From Klebsiella terrigena (GTDB lineage Bacteria > Pseudomonadota > Gammaproteobacteria > Enterobacterales > Enterobacteriaceae), in contig NZ_BJNO01000021.1 in the NCBI RefSeq assembly GCF_006539725.1, positions 1-64,000 of the forward strand: 64,000 nucleotides of DNA. The letters run 5' to 3'. Made by a program: the position numbers and the translations under genes. Below the pieces are notes generated by a model, which was not told the DNA's origin, did no database searches, and was given only the letters and a program-made list of their open reading frames with translations. This document shows positions 54,278-62,551 of the stretch, piece after piece (position 1 is the first letter of the stretch; each line of letters starts with the position of its first letter).

Positions 54278-57103
54278 TTAGCTCAGCAACGGCTTGAGGA
54301 AATGCGCGGTGTGTGAGGCTTCGCACTCGGCAACCGTCTCTGGGGTCCCGGAGACGAGAATTTCCCCGCCGCCGCTGCCGCCTTCCGGCCCAAGATCCAC
54401 AATCCAGTCCGCGGTTTTGATGACGTCCAGGTTGTGCTCAATGACCACGATGGTGTTGCCCTGATCGCGCAGCTGATGCAGGACGTCCAGCAGCTGCTGG
54501 ATATCGGCGAAGTGCAGACCGGTGGTCGGCTCATCGAGAATATACAGCGTCTGGCCGGTTCCGCGCTTCGACAGCTCGCGCGCCAGCTTCACGCGCTGAG
54601 CCTCGCCGCCGGAGAGCGTGGTCGCCGACTGGCCAAGGCGGATATAGGTCAGGCCCACGTCCATCAGGGTTTGCAGCTTACGCGCCAGCGCAGGGACGGC
54701 GTCGAAGAACTCGCGCGCCTCTTCGATAGTCATATCCAGCACTTCATGGATAGTCTTACCCTTGTACTTAATCTCCAGCGTTTCGCGGTTATAGCGCTTG
54801 CCCTTGCACTGGTCACACGGCACGTAGATATCCGGCAGGAAGTGCATCTCGACCTTGATAACGCCATCGCCCTGGCAGGCTTCGCAGCGGCCGCCGCGAA
54901 CGTTAAAGCTAAAGCGTCCCGGCGTGTAGCCGCGTGAACGTGATTCCGGCACGCCGGCGAACAGTTCGCGTACCGGCGTAAACACGCCGGTATAGGTTGC
55001 CGGGTTAGAGCGCGGCGTACGGCCAATGGGGCTCTGGTCGATATCGATAACCTTATCGAAATGCTCCAGCCCCTGCACGTCGCGATAGGGCGCCGGTTCG
55101 GCGATAGTCGCGCCGTTGAGCTGGCGCTGGGCTATCGGGAACAGCGTATCGTTGATCAGCGTTGATTTACCGGAGCCGGAGACGCCGGTAATGCAGGTAA
55201 ACAGGCCTACCGGCAGCGTCAGGGTAACGTCCTTCAGGTTGTTACCGCGTGCGCCGGTCAGCTTCAGTACCTTTTGCGGATCGGCGGCTACGCGCTGCTC
55301 AGGCACCGCAATCTTGCGCTTGCCGCTCATGTACTGCCCGGTCAGGGATTCAGGCACCGCCATAATATCCTGCAGCGTGCCCTCAGCCACCACCTGTCCG
55401 CCGTGGACGCCAGCGCCGGGACCGATATCGATCACGTGGTCAGCGGCGCGAATCGCGTCTTCATCATGCTCAACGACAATGACCGTATTACCCAGATTAC
55501 GCAGGTGAACCAGCGTCCCGAGCAGGCGTTCGTTGTCGCGCTGATGCAGGCCGATCGACGGCTCGTCGAGCACGTACATGACGCCGACCAGCCCGGCGCC
55601 GATCTGGCTGGCCAGACGAATACGCTGGGCTTCGCCGCCGGACAGCGTCTCCGCCGAACGCGAGAGCGTCAGGTAGTTCAGGCCGACGTTGACGAGGAAC
55701 TTCAGGCGATCGCCGATCTCCTTCAGCACCTTTTCAGCGATTTGCGCCCGCTGGCCGGAGAGCTTCAGGTTGGTGAAGAAGTCCATCGCATGGCCAATGC
55801 TCATATCGGAGATCGTCGGCAGCGGCGTATTTTCGACGAAGACGTGGCGCGCTTCGCGGCGCAGACGGGTGCCATCACAGCTGGTACAGGAGCGGTTGCT
55901 GATGAACTTCGCCAGCTCTTCGCGCACCGCGCTGGATTCGGTCTCTTTGTAGCGGCGTTCCATATTGTGCAGAACGCCTTCGAACGGATGGCGGCGCACG
56001 GAGGTGTCGCCGCGATCGTTCATGTACTTGAATTCAATGTTCTCTTTGCCGGAGCCGGACAGAATGACTTTCTGCACGTCGGCATTGAGGGTGCCCCAGG
56101 GCGCTTCGATATCGAACTGGTAATGCTCGGCCAGCGACTTCAGCATCTGGAAATAATAGAAGTTACGTCGATCCCAGCCGCGGATCGCCCCGCCCGCCAG
56201 CGACAGCTCCGGGTTTTGGATCACGCGTTCGGGATCGAAATACTGCTGCACGCCAAGGCCGTCGCAGGTGGGGCAGGCGCCGGCCGGGTTGTTGAAGGAG
56301 AACAGCCGAGGTTCCAGCTCGCGCATGCTGTAGCCGCAAATCGGACAGGCGAAGTTGGCGGAGAACAGCAGCTCTTCCGCTTTCGGGTCGTCCATATTGG
56401 CAACCACGGCGGTCCCGCCGGAGAGATCCAGCGCCGTTTCAAACGACTCGGCCAGACGCTGGGCGAGATCGTCACGCACCTTGAAGCGATCGATAACCAC
56501 TTCAATGGTGTGTTTCTTCTGCAGCTCAAGCTTTGGCGGATCGGAGAGATCGCAAACTTCGCCGTCGATCCTCGCGCGGATATAGCCCTGGCTCGCCAGG
56601 TTCTCCAGGGTCTTGGTATGCTCGCCTTTACGCTCTTTGATAATCGGCGCCAGCAGCATCAGGCGCTGGCCTTCCGGCTGGGAAAGCACGTTATCGACCA
56701 TCTGGCTGACGGTTTGCGCCGCCAGCGGGACGTCGTGGTCCGGGCAGCGCGGTTCGCCGACGCGGGCGTACAGCAGACGCAGATAGTCGTGAATTTCGGT
56801 AATGGTGCCTACCGTAGAGCGGGGGTTATGGGACGTTGATTTCTGCTCGATGGAAATCGCCGGCGACAGCCCCTCGATATGGTCGACATCCGGCTTCTCC
56901 ATCAGCGACAGGAACTGACGCGCGTAGGCGGAGAGCGATTCAACGTAGCGGCGCTGCCCTTCGGCATACAGCGTGTCGAAAGCCAGTGAGGATTTGCCTG
57001 ACCCTGAAAGCCCGGTGACGACAATCAGCTTGTCGCGGGGGATAACGAGGTTGATGTTTTTGAGATTATGGGTGCGGGCGCCCCGAACTTCGATCTTATC
57101 CAT
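54278..57103 (-). CDS. uvrA: Excinuclease ABC subunit UvrA
   Basis: Damage-sensing ATPase of nucleotide excision repair. 941 residues (940 in E. coli) with two ABC modules: Walker [10 protein letters not shown] (residue about 31) and GVSGSGKST (about 640), signatures [12 protein letters not shown] and [12 protein letters not shown]. Two zinc fingers are visible ([20 protein letters not shown]...CPTC and [16 protein letters not shown]...CDQC). A LexA box lies between it and ssb. Convergent with yjbR without spacing. Confidence 0.99.
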   Translation of the reverse strand: MDKIEVRGARTHNLKNINLVIPRDKLIVVTGLSGSGKSSLAFDTLYAEGQRRYVESLSAYARQFLSLMEKPDVDHIEGLSPAISIEQKSTSHNPRSTVGTITEIHDYLRLLYARVGEPRCPDHDVPLAAQTVSQMVDNVLSQPEGQRLMLLAPIIKERKGEHTKTLENLASQGYIRARIDGEVCDLSDPPKLELQKKHTIEVVIDRFKVRDDLAQRLAESFETALDLSGGTAVVANMDDPKAEELLFSANFACPICGYSMRELEPRLFSFNNPAGACPTCDGLGVQQYFDPERVIQNPELSLAGGAIRGWDRRNFYYFQMLKSLAEHYQFDIEAPWGTLNADVQKVILSGSGKENIEFKYMNDRGDTSVRRHPFEGVLHNMERRYKETESSAVREELAKFISNRSCTSCDGTRLRREARHVFVENTPLPTISDMSIGHAMDFFTNLKLSGQRAQIAEKVLKEIGDRLKFLVNVGLNYLTLSRSAETLSGGEAQRIRLASQIGAGLVGVMYVLDEPSIGLHQRDNERLLGTLVHLRNLGNTVIVVEHDEDAIRAADHVIDIGPGAGVHGGQVVAEGTLQDIMAVPESLTGQYMSGKRKIAVPEQRVAADPQKVLKLTGARGNNLKDVTLTLPVGLFTCITGVSGSGKSTLINDTLFPIAQRQLNGATIAEPAPYRDVQGLEHFDKVIDIDQSPIGRTPRSNPATYTGVFTPVRELFAGVPESRSRGYTPGRFSFNVRGGRCEACQGDGVIKVEMHFLPDIYVPCDQCKGKRYNRETLEIKYKGKTIHEVLDMTIEEAREFFDAVPALARKLQTLMDVGLTYIRLGQSATTLSGGEAQRVKLARELSKRGTGQTLYILDEPTTGLHFADIQQLLDVLHQLRDQGNTIVVIEHNLDVIKTADWIVDLGPEGGSGGGEILVSGTPETVAECEASHTAHFLKPLLS

Positions 57104-57190
57104 TCACCTTTCCCGGTAGGTAGATACACGGATTGCCTGGTTTGTATGAAGAACAAACGGCGGAAACGGCTAATTATGGCACAATCCGAC

Positions 57191-57206
57191 CTGTTTGAAT
57201 ATACAG
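57191..57206. promoter_or_regulatory. LexA box between uvrA and ssb
   Basis: CTGTTTGAATATACAG fits CTG-N10-CAG with a TATA-rich core. In E. coli one SOS box in this divergent region controls uvrA and one of the ssb promoters. It lies 88 bp from uvrA and 150 bp from ssb. Confidence 0.9.
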
Positions 57207-57355
57207 TATTGGAATGGCAGCCGGGGTTGATGGTGAAAAATTGTATAGCGATAAGATGTTTACTGGAATCGACGTCCCAGCTATCTAAAAGGGCCTTTGT
57301 GGTGTTAGAATTACCGGTTTACACTTATTAAGAAACGTATTCAGGAGATTCGATC

Positions 57356-57889
57356 ATGGCCAGCAGAGGCGTAAACAAGGTGATTCTCGTCGGTAATCTG
57401 GGGCAGGACCCGGAAGTACGCTACATGCCAAGTGGCGGCGCAGTCGCCAACTTCACGCTGGCGACTTCCGAATCCTGGCGCGATAAGCAGACCGGCGAAA
57501 TGAAAGAACAGACCGAATGGCACCGCGTTGTGCTGTTCGGCAAGCTGGCTGAAGTGGCTGGCGAATACCTGCGTAAAGGTTCGCAGGTTTATATCGAAGG
57601 CCAGCTGCGTACCCGCAAATGGACCGATCAGTCCGGCGCTGAGAAGTACACCACTGAGATCGTGGTCAACGTTGGCGGCACCATGCAGATGCTGGGTGGC
57701 CGTCAGGGCGGCGGTGCTCCGGCAGGCGGCGGCCAGCAGGGCGGTTGGGGTCAGCCTCAGCAGCCACAGCAGCAGCCGCAGGGTGGCAACCAGTTCAGCG
57801 GCGGCGCGCAGTCTCGTCCGCAGCAGCAGGCTCCGGCAGCGCCTTCTAATGAACCGCCAATGGATTTCGACGACGACATCCCGTTCTAA
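57356..57889 (+). CDS. ssb: Single-stranded DNA-binding protein SSB
   Basis: Homotetrameric protein that coats single-stranded DNA in replication, repair and recombination. The 177 residues comprise an OB fold (1-112, [20 protein letters not shown]), a Gly/Gln/Pro-rich linker ([20 protein letters not shown]) and the acidic tip DFDDDIPF that binds partner proteins. AGGAG precedes the ATG. Divergent from uvrA. Confidence 0.99.
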   Translation: MASRGVNKVILVGNLGQDPEVRYMPSGGAVANFTLATSESWRDKQTGEMKEQTEWHRVVLFGKLAEVAGEYLRKGSQVYIEGQLRTRKWTDQSGAEKYTTEIVVNVGGTMQMLGGRQGGGAPAGGGQQGGWGQPQQPQQQPQGGNQFSGGAQSRPQQQAPAAPSNEPPMDFDDDIPF

Positions 57890-57925
57890 TCAGTACGTAT
57901 TGAGAACGGTCGTCTCAGAATCATA

Positions 57926-57950
57926 AACCCTGCTTCGGCAGGGTTTTTTT
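57926..57950 (+). terminator. Terminator of ssb
   Basis: AACCCTGC (57926-57933), TTCG, GCAGGGTT (57938-57945) with a run of seven T from 57944. Strong. Confidence 0.95.
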
Positions 57951-58319
57951 ATATGACCGTGACCCGCCTTCCTGCCCTCCGTTCCCCATTTCCCGTTTCC
58001 TCTACTCTGCTTCCTGCTTCCTGCTCCCATTTACGGACTGAACAGACCGCCGTGCCTGACGTCAGGTTTAAATAAATTACTATTAATAAACAATAAATTA
58101 AAAATCCCCCCTTCGTTCAGCCGCTTTCCCGTCCTCTACTCACCGTCTTGCGAAACAGCCTTTCTGTCCGGCCAGCCTCTTCTGCGCAGTCGATCACGTT
58201 TCATCGACATCAGCGCGCCAGGTTTGTGAGGATTATCTCTTTTCTGCATGCCGCTATTTGCTCATTGATGCCATAGCTAATATTTATTAGCTAATTATTA
58301 TCAGTAATCGGGAGCAGTG
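57951..58319. other. Intergenic region before the GH5 module
   Basis: 369 bp with no gene. It starts with a pyrimidine-rich stretch (about 57964-58028) that includes a 7-bp tandem repeat TGCTTCC-TGCTTCC-TGCTCCC (58008-58028). Then an AT-rich block (about 58070-58100) and, nearer the gene, TGTGAGGATTATCTCT at about 58225, a possible half CRP site. The promoter for the hydrolase should be in the last 100 bp; I cannot place it. Confidence 0.5.
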
Positions 58320-59408
58320 ATGAAACAGCAGTGGAGCAAAGAGCAGGCGCAGGCGTGGTATCAGCAGCAGGGTTGGCTTTGCGGGTTTAACTATCTGCCT
58401 TCGACGGCGGTGAACTGGACCGATATCTGGCAGGAGGAGACGTTCGATGCGCCAACCATCGAGCGCGAGCTGGGCTGGGCGGCAGAGGCGGGCTACAACA
58501 CGCTGCGCATCAACCTGCCGTTTATCGTCTGGGAGGCCGATCGCGATGGCCTGATGGCGCGCATCGAGCGCTTCCTGACGCTTGCCGATAGCCGCGGCTT
58601 TAGCACCATGCTGACGCTGATGGACGACTGCGGCTTTTCGGGCGACGAACCCTATCTGGGGCCGCAAAAACCGCCGGTACCCGGCAAGCATAATAGCCAG
58701 GCGGCGGCGAGCCCGGGGCGGGACAAGGTTTGCGACCGCGACAGCTGGCCGCAGATTGAATGCTATATCCGCGACGTTATCCGCCAGTTCCGCGACGATA
58801 AGCGCGTTCTGCTCTGGGATCTCTATAACGAGCCGGGCAATCGCGGCATCTTTGCTACCGGCACGGTTGAGGTGCTGTACGACGAAAAGCTGGAAACCTA
58901 TGCTCAGGAGCTGATGGAGCTCGCCTTCCGCTGGGCGAGAGAAGAGGACCCGACGCAGCCGCTCACCGTCTGCGCGTGGCGCCTGCCGGAGGAGGTTGAA
59001 GGAGAGGTGTTCTACCAGCATCCGCTGGATCGGGCCGCGCTGGCCCTCTCGGACGTGGTCAGCTATCACGCCTATACCAATACCGCCCGCATGACGGCGA
59101 TTATCCAGCAGCTTCAGCAGCTGGAGCGGCCGATTTTTTGCACCGAATGGCTGGCTCGCCACGTTGGCAGCACCATCGAAGAGCAGCTGCCGCTGATGTA
59201 TATCGCGAACGTTGCGCCTTATCAATGGGGCCTGGTGCGCGGGAAAACCCAGACCTGGCTGCCGTGGCCGGTGGTGATGAAGGCGTCTGGCGATTACTGC
59301 CGCCTCTGGTTCCACGACGTCTTTGAAGAGAACGGGATCCCGTTTTCCCGCAAAGAGATTGCGCTCATCCGCAGGCTTCGTCACATCGCCCAGCCGTCAC
59401 GGGCATAA
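58320..59408 (+). CDS. GH5-like glycoside hydrolase
   Basis: A 362-residue TIM-barrel glycosidase. The acid/base glutamate is Glu171 in LLWDLYNEPGN and the nucleophile Glu276 in IFCTEWLAR, both at clan GH-A positions; HAYTNT and PYQWGLVRGKTQTW follow the family layout. There is no signal peptide, so it should act in the cytoplasm on an imported oligosaccharide. ATG 58320 follows GGGAG (58310-58314). The substrate (a beta-linked glucan, mannan, xylan fragment or glucoside) cannot be told. It is followed 45 bp later by a symporter gene. It is absent at this site in E. coli K-12 as I recall. Confidence 0.85.
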   Translation: MKQQWSKEQAQAWYQQQGWLCGFNYLPSTAVNWTDIWQEETFDAPTIERELGWAAEAGYNTLRINLPFIVWEADRDGLMARIERFLTLADSRGFSTMLTLMDDCGFSGDEPYLGPQKPPVPGKHNSQAAASPGRDKVCDRDSWPQIECYIRDVIRQFRDDKRVLLWDLYNEPGNRGIFATGTVEVLYDEKLETYAQELMELAFRWAREEDPTQPLTVCAWRLPEEVEGEVFYQHPLDRAALALSDVVSYHAYTNTARMTAIIQQLQQLERPIFCTEWLARHVGSTIEEQLPLMYIANVAPYQWGLVRGKTQTWLPWPVVMKASGDYCRLWFHDVFEENGIPFSRKEIALIRRLRHIAQPSRA

Positions 59409-59453
59409 TAAAAATATATCCGGCGGTACGCCGCCGGGATTAGGGTACGCACT

Positions 59454-60848
59454 ATGGCAACGACAATGAAAATACCGTCTCGCGAGTTGTGGTCTTATTT
59501 CGGCTATGGTTTAGGTCAGTGTTTTAGTTTTGGTTTAGTGGGCTCGTTTATTAACTATTTTTATACCGATGTACTGGGAATATCGGCGCTGGCGGCGAGT
59601 ACGATTTTCCTTATCGCACGCGCGTGGGATGCGGTTCACGACCCGCTGTTCGCCAGCATTATGGATACCATTAACAGCCGCTTTGGCAAGTTTCGTCATT
59701 TCCTGCTGATTGCGCCGCTGTTAATTACCGGGGTCACGCTGCTGGCGTTTTATAAAATCGAAGCCGATATGACCACCATGATTATCTACGCCGGGGTGAC
59801 CTATATACTGTGGGGCACGCTGTACGCGATATCGGATATTCCCTTCTGGTCGATGTCCTCGGTGATGACCAACGACTCCGGTCAGCGCACCCGCGCGGTG
59901 ACGGCGGCAATGCTCGGCGTTAATGCCGGTATCGCCTGCGCCAACATCTTCTTCCCCAAACTTGCGGCCTTCTTTGCCCAGTACAGCAACGATAAGGGCT
60001 ATTTTATGGCGGCGCTGGTGATGATGATGGTCGGCCTGCCGCTGATGCTTAACGGCTTTTTCCAGATTAAAGAGCGCGTGCAGGCTGGCCCGGAAAAGGT
60101 CACCATGCGCGATACCTTCCATAATCTGCGGCAAAATAAGCCGCTATTTATCGTCCTGCTGTCGTTCTTTTTCTGCGTATTCCACAACGTCGCGGGCGGG
60201 ATTTACATCTATTTCTTTATCTACAATATGGGCGACGGCGGGCTGCAGATGGCGATCGGTATTATGGGGATTGTCGCCGCGGTGCTGTGCCTCGTCGCCC
60301 CGATGCTGACGCGCAGAATGCAGAAGCGAAAGCTGTTTATGATCCTCTGCGGGCTGGATATTGCGGTGCGGGTGGTGATGTGGTTCGTTGGCTATCAGCA
60401 CGCGGCGCTGCTCTTTATTCTGCTGGGCCTCAGCACGCTGTTTATCATGATGAGCAATATCCTGACCTCATCGATGATTGCCGACACCATTGAATACGCC
60501 GAATATCACACCAACAAGCGCTGTGCGGCCATCACCTTCTCCGGACAAACGTTTACCGGAAAAATGTCGGTGGCCGTCGGCGGAGGCTTAATTGGCGTAT
60601 TTCTGACCCTGATAGGCTACGTGCCGCAGGCGGCCAGCCAGAGCGAGAGCGTGCTGAACGGGCTGTTCTTCGGTATCTGCCTGCTGCCCGCATTTGGCTC
60701 GCTGATCAGGATGGGCTGTATGTCGCGCTATACCTTTACGGAAGAAAAGCATGCGGAGATTTGCGCGTTACTGGCGGATCGCCGACAGGCTGCACCTCAG
60801 GAAAACGATGATCAGGAAAACCTGAAGCAGCCGCTGCCAATAAACTAA
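59454..60848 (+). CDS. GPH-family sugar:cation symporter
   Basis: A 464-residue inner-membrane protein of the glycoside-pentoside-hexuronide family (MelB/UidB/YicJ type) with about twelve membrane segments. The family text includes YFYTDVLGISALAASTIFLIAR, RAWDAVHDPLFASIMD and WGTLYAISDIPFWSM. The C-terminal tail is hydrophilic (DDQENLKQPLPIN). ATG 59454 after AGGG; an internal ATG lies at 59466. It probably imports the substrate of the GH5 enzyme with Na+ or H+. A small hairpin (59421-59436) precedes it. Confidence 0.88.
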   Translation: MATTMKIPSRELWSYFGYGLGQCFSFGLVGSFINYFYTDVLGISALAASTIFLIARAWDAVHDPLFASIMDTINSRFGKFRHFLLIAPLLITGVTLLAFYKIEADMTTMIIYAGVTYILWGTLYAISDIPFWSMSSVMTNDSGQRTRAVTAAMLGVNAGIACANIFFPKLAAFFAQYSNDKGYFMAALVMMMVGLPLMLNGFFQIKERVQAGPEKVTMRDTFHNLRQNKPLFIVLLSFFFCVFHNVAGGIYIYFFIYNMGDGGLQMAIGIMGIVAAVLCLVAPMLTRRMQKRKLFMILCGLDIAVRVVMWFVGYQHAALLFILLGLSTLFIMMSNILTSSMIADTIEYAEYHTNKRCAAITFSGQTFTGKMSVAVGGGLIGVFLTLIGYVPQAASQSESVLNGLFFGICLLPAFGSLIRMGCMSRYTFTEEKHAEICALLADRRQAAPQENDDQENLKQPLPIN

Positions 60849-61013
60849 TTACGCCAATAAAATATACCTTCTGGTGAATCGCAGAGTATATCCCTGTGCG
60901 GAGAAGTCTCCTCCGGAGAAATAGACCGGCAGACCCGAACGCCTCTGAGCCTACGCCACCGGCGGGCGCAGAAACCGGGGTTCGGTCGCACGAATAATAT
61001 TACTTCTGTCGTT

Positions 61014-61050
61014 AATAACCCGTCCGCGACGATGGGCGGGTTATTATTTT
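61014..61050 (+). terminator. Terminator after the symporter gene
   Basis: AATAACCCG (61014-61022) and CGGGTTATT (61037-61045) with further pairing inside, followed by ATTTTAATT. It sits 166 bp after the symporter and 74 bp before the porin, so the porin likely has its own promoter, or the stem attenuates read-through. Confidence 0.7.
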
Positions 61051-61123
61051 AATTATCGTTATGCTTTATTCATAAATCCTAAAAAATAAACTCTATTTAA
61101 TTAAATAATAAAAGGCTCTACCG

Positions 61124-62467
61124 ATGAATAAATTCTGGGTCGGCTGTTTTTTGACGTCTTTACTTACCCCTGTAGTCAATGCGCAGGCGTCGTTATCCCT
61201 TGAGGAGCGCCTGGCACAAATGGAACAACGGCTGAAGGCGACCGAGCATCGGGCGGCCAGCGCGGAGGCGGAGATCGCCGCATTAAAACGTCAGGATACG
61301 CCAGCGCCGGTCGCCAGCGCCGGGCCGGCTAAACCCGCGTTACAGCTTAATGATTATGGCGATATAAAATTCTACGGCGACGTCGAGTTTAATATGGACG
61401 GCGCCAGTCGCACCGGTAGCCTGACCTCGATAAAAACCAGCGCCAATAAAAACTGGGCTCCGGGAGATAAAGAGCGCTGGGATATTAACGGACGAATTCT
61501 TCTGGGCTTTGATGGATTGCGGAAAGGCGCTAACGGTAAATACGCCGGGTTTAGCGTACAGCCGCTGGCGGATATGAATGGCAAAATGAATCTTGATGAC
61601 GCGGCGTTTTTCTTTGGTCAGGAGAATGACTGGAAAATTAAAATCGGTCGCTTCGAAGCCTACGATATGTTCCCGCTTAATCAGGATACGTTTATTGAAT
61701 ATTCCGGCAACACGGCCAACGACCTGTACAGCGACGGCTACGGCTATATCTACATGATGAAAGAAGGGCGCGGGCGCAGCAGCAGCGGCGGTAACTTCCT
61801 GCTCAGTAAAACCCTCGATAACTGGTATTTTGAGGTCAATACGCTGGTGGAGGACGGCAGCACGCTGTTTGTTGACCAGAGCTATCACGGCAACGCGCTG
61901 GATAACCAGAAAAACGTCGCCTACGTGCGTCCGGTAGTGGCGTGGCGTTCCGGCGCGTGGTCGGTGGCGGCGGCGCTGGAGAGCAACCTCGTCAATAACG
62001 CCTACGGCTATCAGGACTCACGTGGCCGCTGGGTCGACCAGTCGAGCCGTACCGGCTACGGTATGACCCTAAGCTGGAATACGCAGAAGGCCGACCCGCA
62101 GGATGGGGCGGTGGTCAATTTGAGCAGCGCCTATCTGGATGCGGCGGACGAAAAGGACTTCAGCGCCGGTATTAATGCGCTATGGCAACGCGTGGAGCTT
62201 GGCTATATCTATGCGCACAACAAAATCGACCAGTTCAATCTGTCCGGCGTGAGCGCGGAGTGCGACGGCGACTGCGCGATTCTGGCGCCGGGACGCTATG
62301 ACATCCACACCCTTCACACCTCGTGGCAGCTGCCGAATATCATGGATATGCCGAACTTTAATATCTACCTCGGGGCCTACGCATCGTGGCTGGACTCGTC
62401 GGCAGCCAAAACCGGCAATACCGATGAACGCTACGGCGCGCGGGTGCGTTTCAAATACTTCTTCTGA
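61124..62467 (+). CDS. RafY-like carbohydrate porin
   Basis: A 447-residue outer-membrane protein. Signal peptide of 20 residues (MNKFWVGCFLTSLLTPVVNA), then a short coiled coil (EERLAQMEQRLKATEHRAASAEA, about 26-55) followed by a beta-barrel of alternating aromatic strands (FYGDVEFNMDG, YAGFSVQPLADMNG, WYFEVNTLVEDG), ending RVRFKYFF with the terminal Phe needed for outer-membrane insertion. The layout resembles the raffinose porin RafY and BglH/ScrY with their N-terminal coiled coils. It likely lets the module's sugar cross the outer membrane. AAAGG precedes the ATG. Confidence 0.85.
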   Translation: MNKFWVGCFLTSLLTPVVNAQASLSLEERLAQMEQRLKATEHRAASAEAEIAALKRQDTPAPVASAGPAKPALQLNDYGDIKFYGDVEFNMDGASRTGSLTSIKTSANKNWAPGDKERWDINGRILLGFDGLRKGANGKYAGFSVQPLADMNGKMNLDDAAFFFGQENDWKIKIGRFEAYDMFPLNQDTFIEYSGNTANDLYSDGYGYIYMMKEGRGRSSSGGNFLLSKTLDNWYFEVNTLVEDGSTLFVDQSYHGNALDNQKNVAYVRPVVAWRSGAWSVAAALESNLVNNAYGYQDSRGRWVDQSSRTGYGMTLSWNTQKADPQDGAVVNLSSAYLDAADEKDFSAGINALWQRVELGYIYAHNKIDQFNLSGVSAECDGDCAILAPGRYDIHTLHTSWQLPNIMDMPNFNIYLGAYASWLDSSAAKTGNTDERYGARVRFKYFF

Positions 62468-62513
62468 TGGGCAAAGGGCGCGCGTTGTGGAATGCGCCGT
62501 CCCGGCTGACCCA

Positions 62514-62537
62514 AACCCCGCTTCGGCGGGGTTTTTT
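62514..62537 (+). terminator. Terminator of the porin gene
   Basis: AACCCCGC (62514-62521), TTCG, GCGGGGTT (62526-62533) and a T-run to 62536. It lies 46 bp after the porin stop and just before the convergent transglycosylase. Confidence 0.93.
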
Positions 62538-62551
62538 AGTACCTCAGCGCC

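Noticed and set aside
55274-56839. 521-codon open frame on the plus strand opposite uvrA
   Set aside because: It lies fully antisense to a certain uvrA, has no recognisable family and is rich in Gly/Arg/Gln/His as expected of GC-rich shadow frames.
57068-57331. 87-codon frame between uvrA and ssb
   Set aside because: Overlaps the uvrA start and the divergent promoter region with the LexA box; no homology.
58287-59384. 365-codon open frame on the minus strand opposite the GH5 gene
   Set aside because: The plus-strand frame has catalytic motifs and a ribosome-binding site; the minus-strand frame shows neither.
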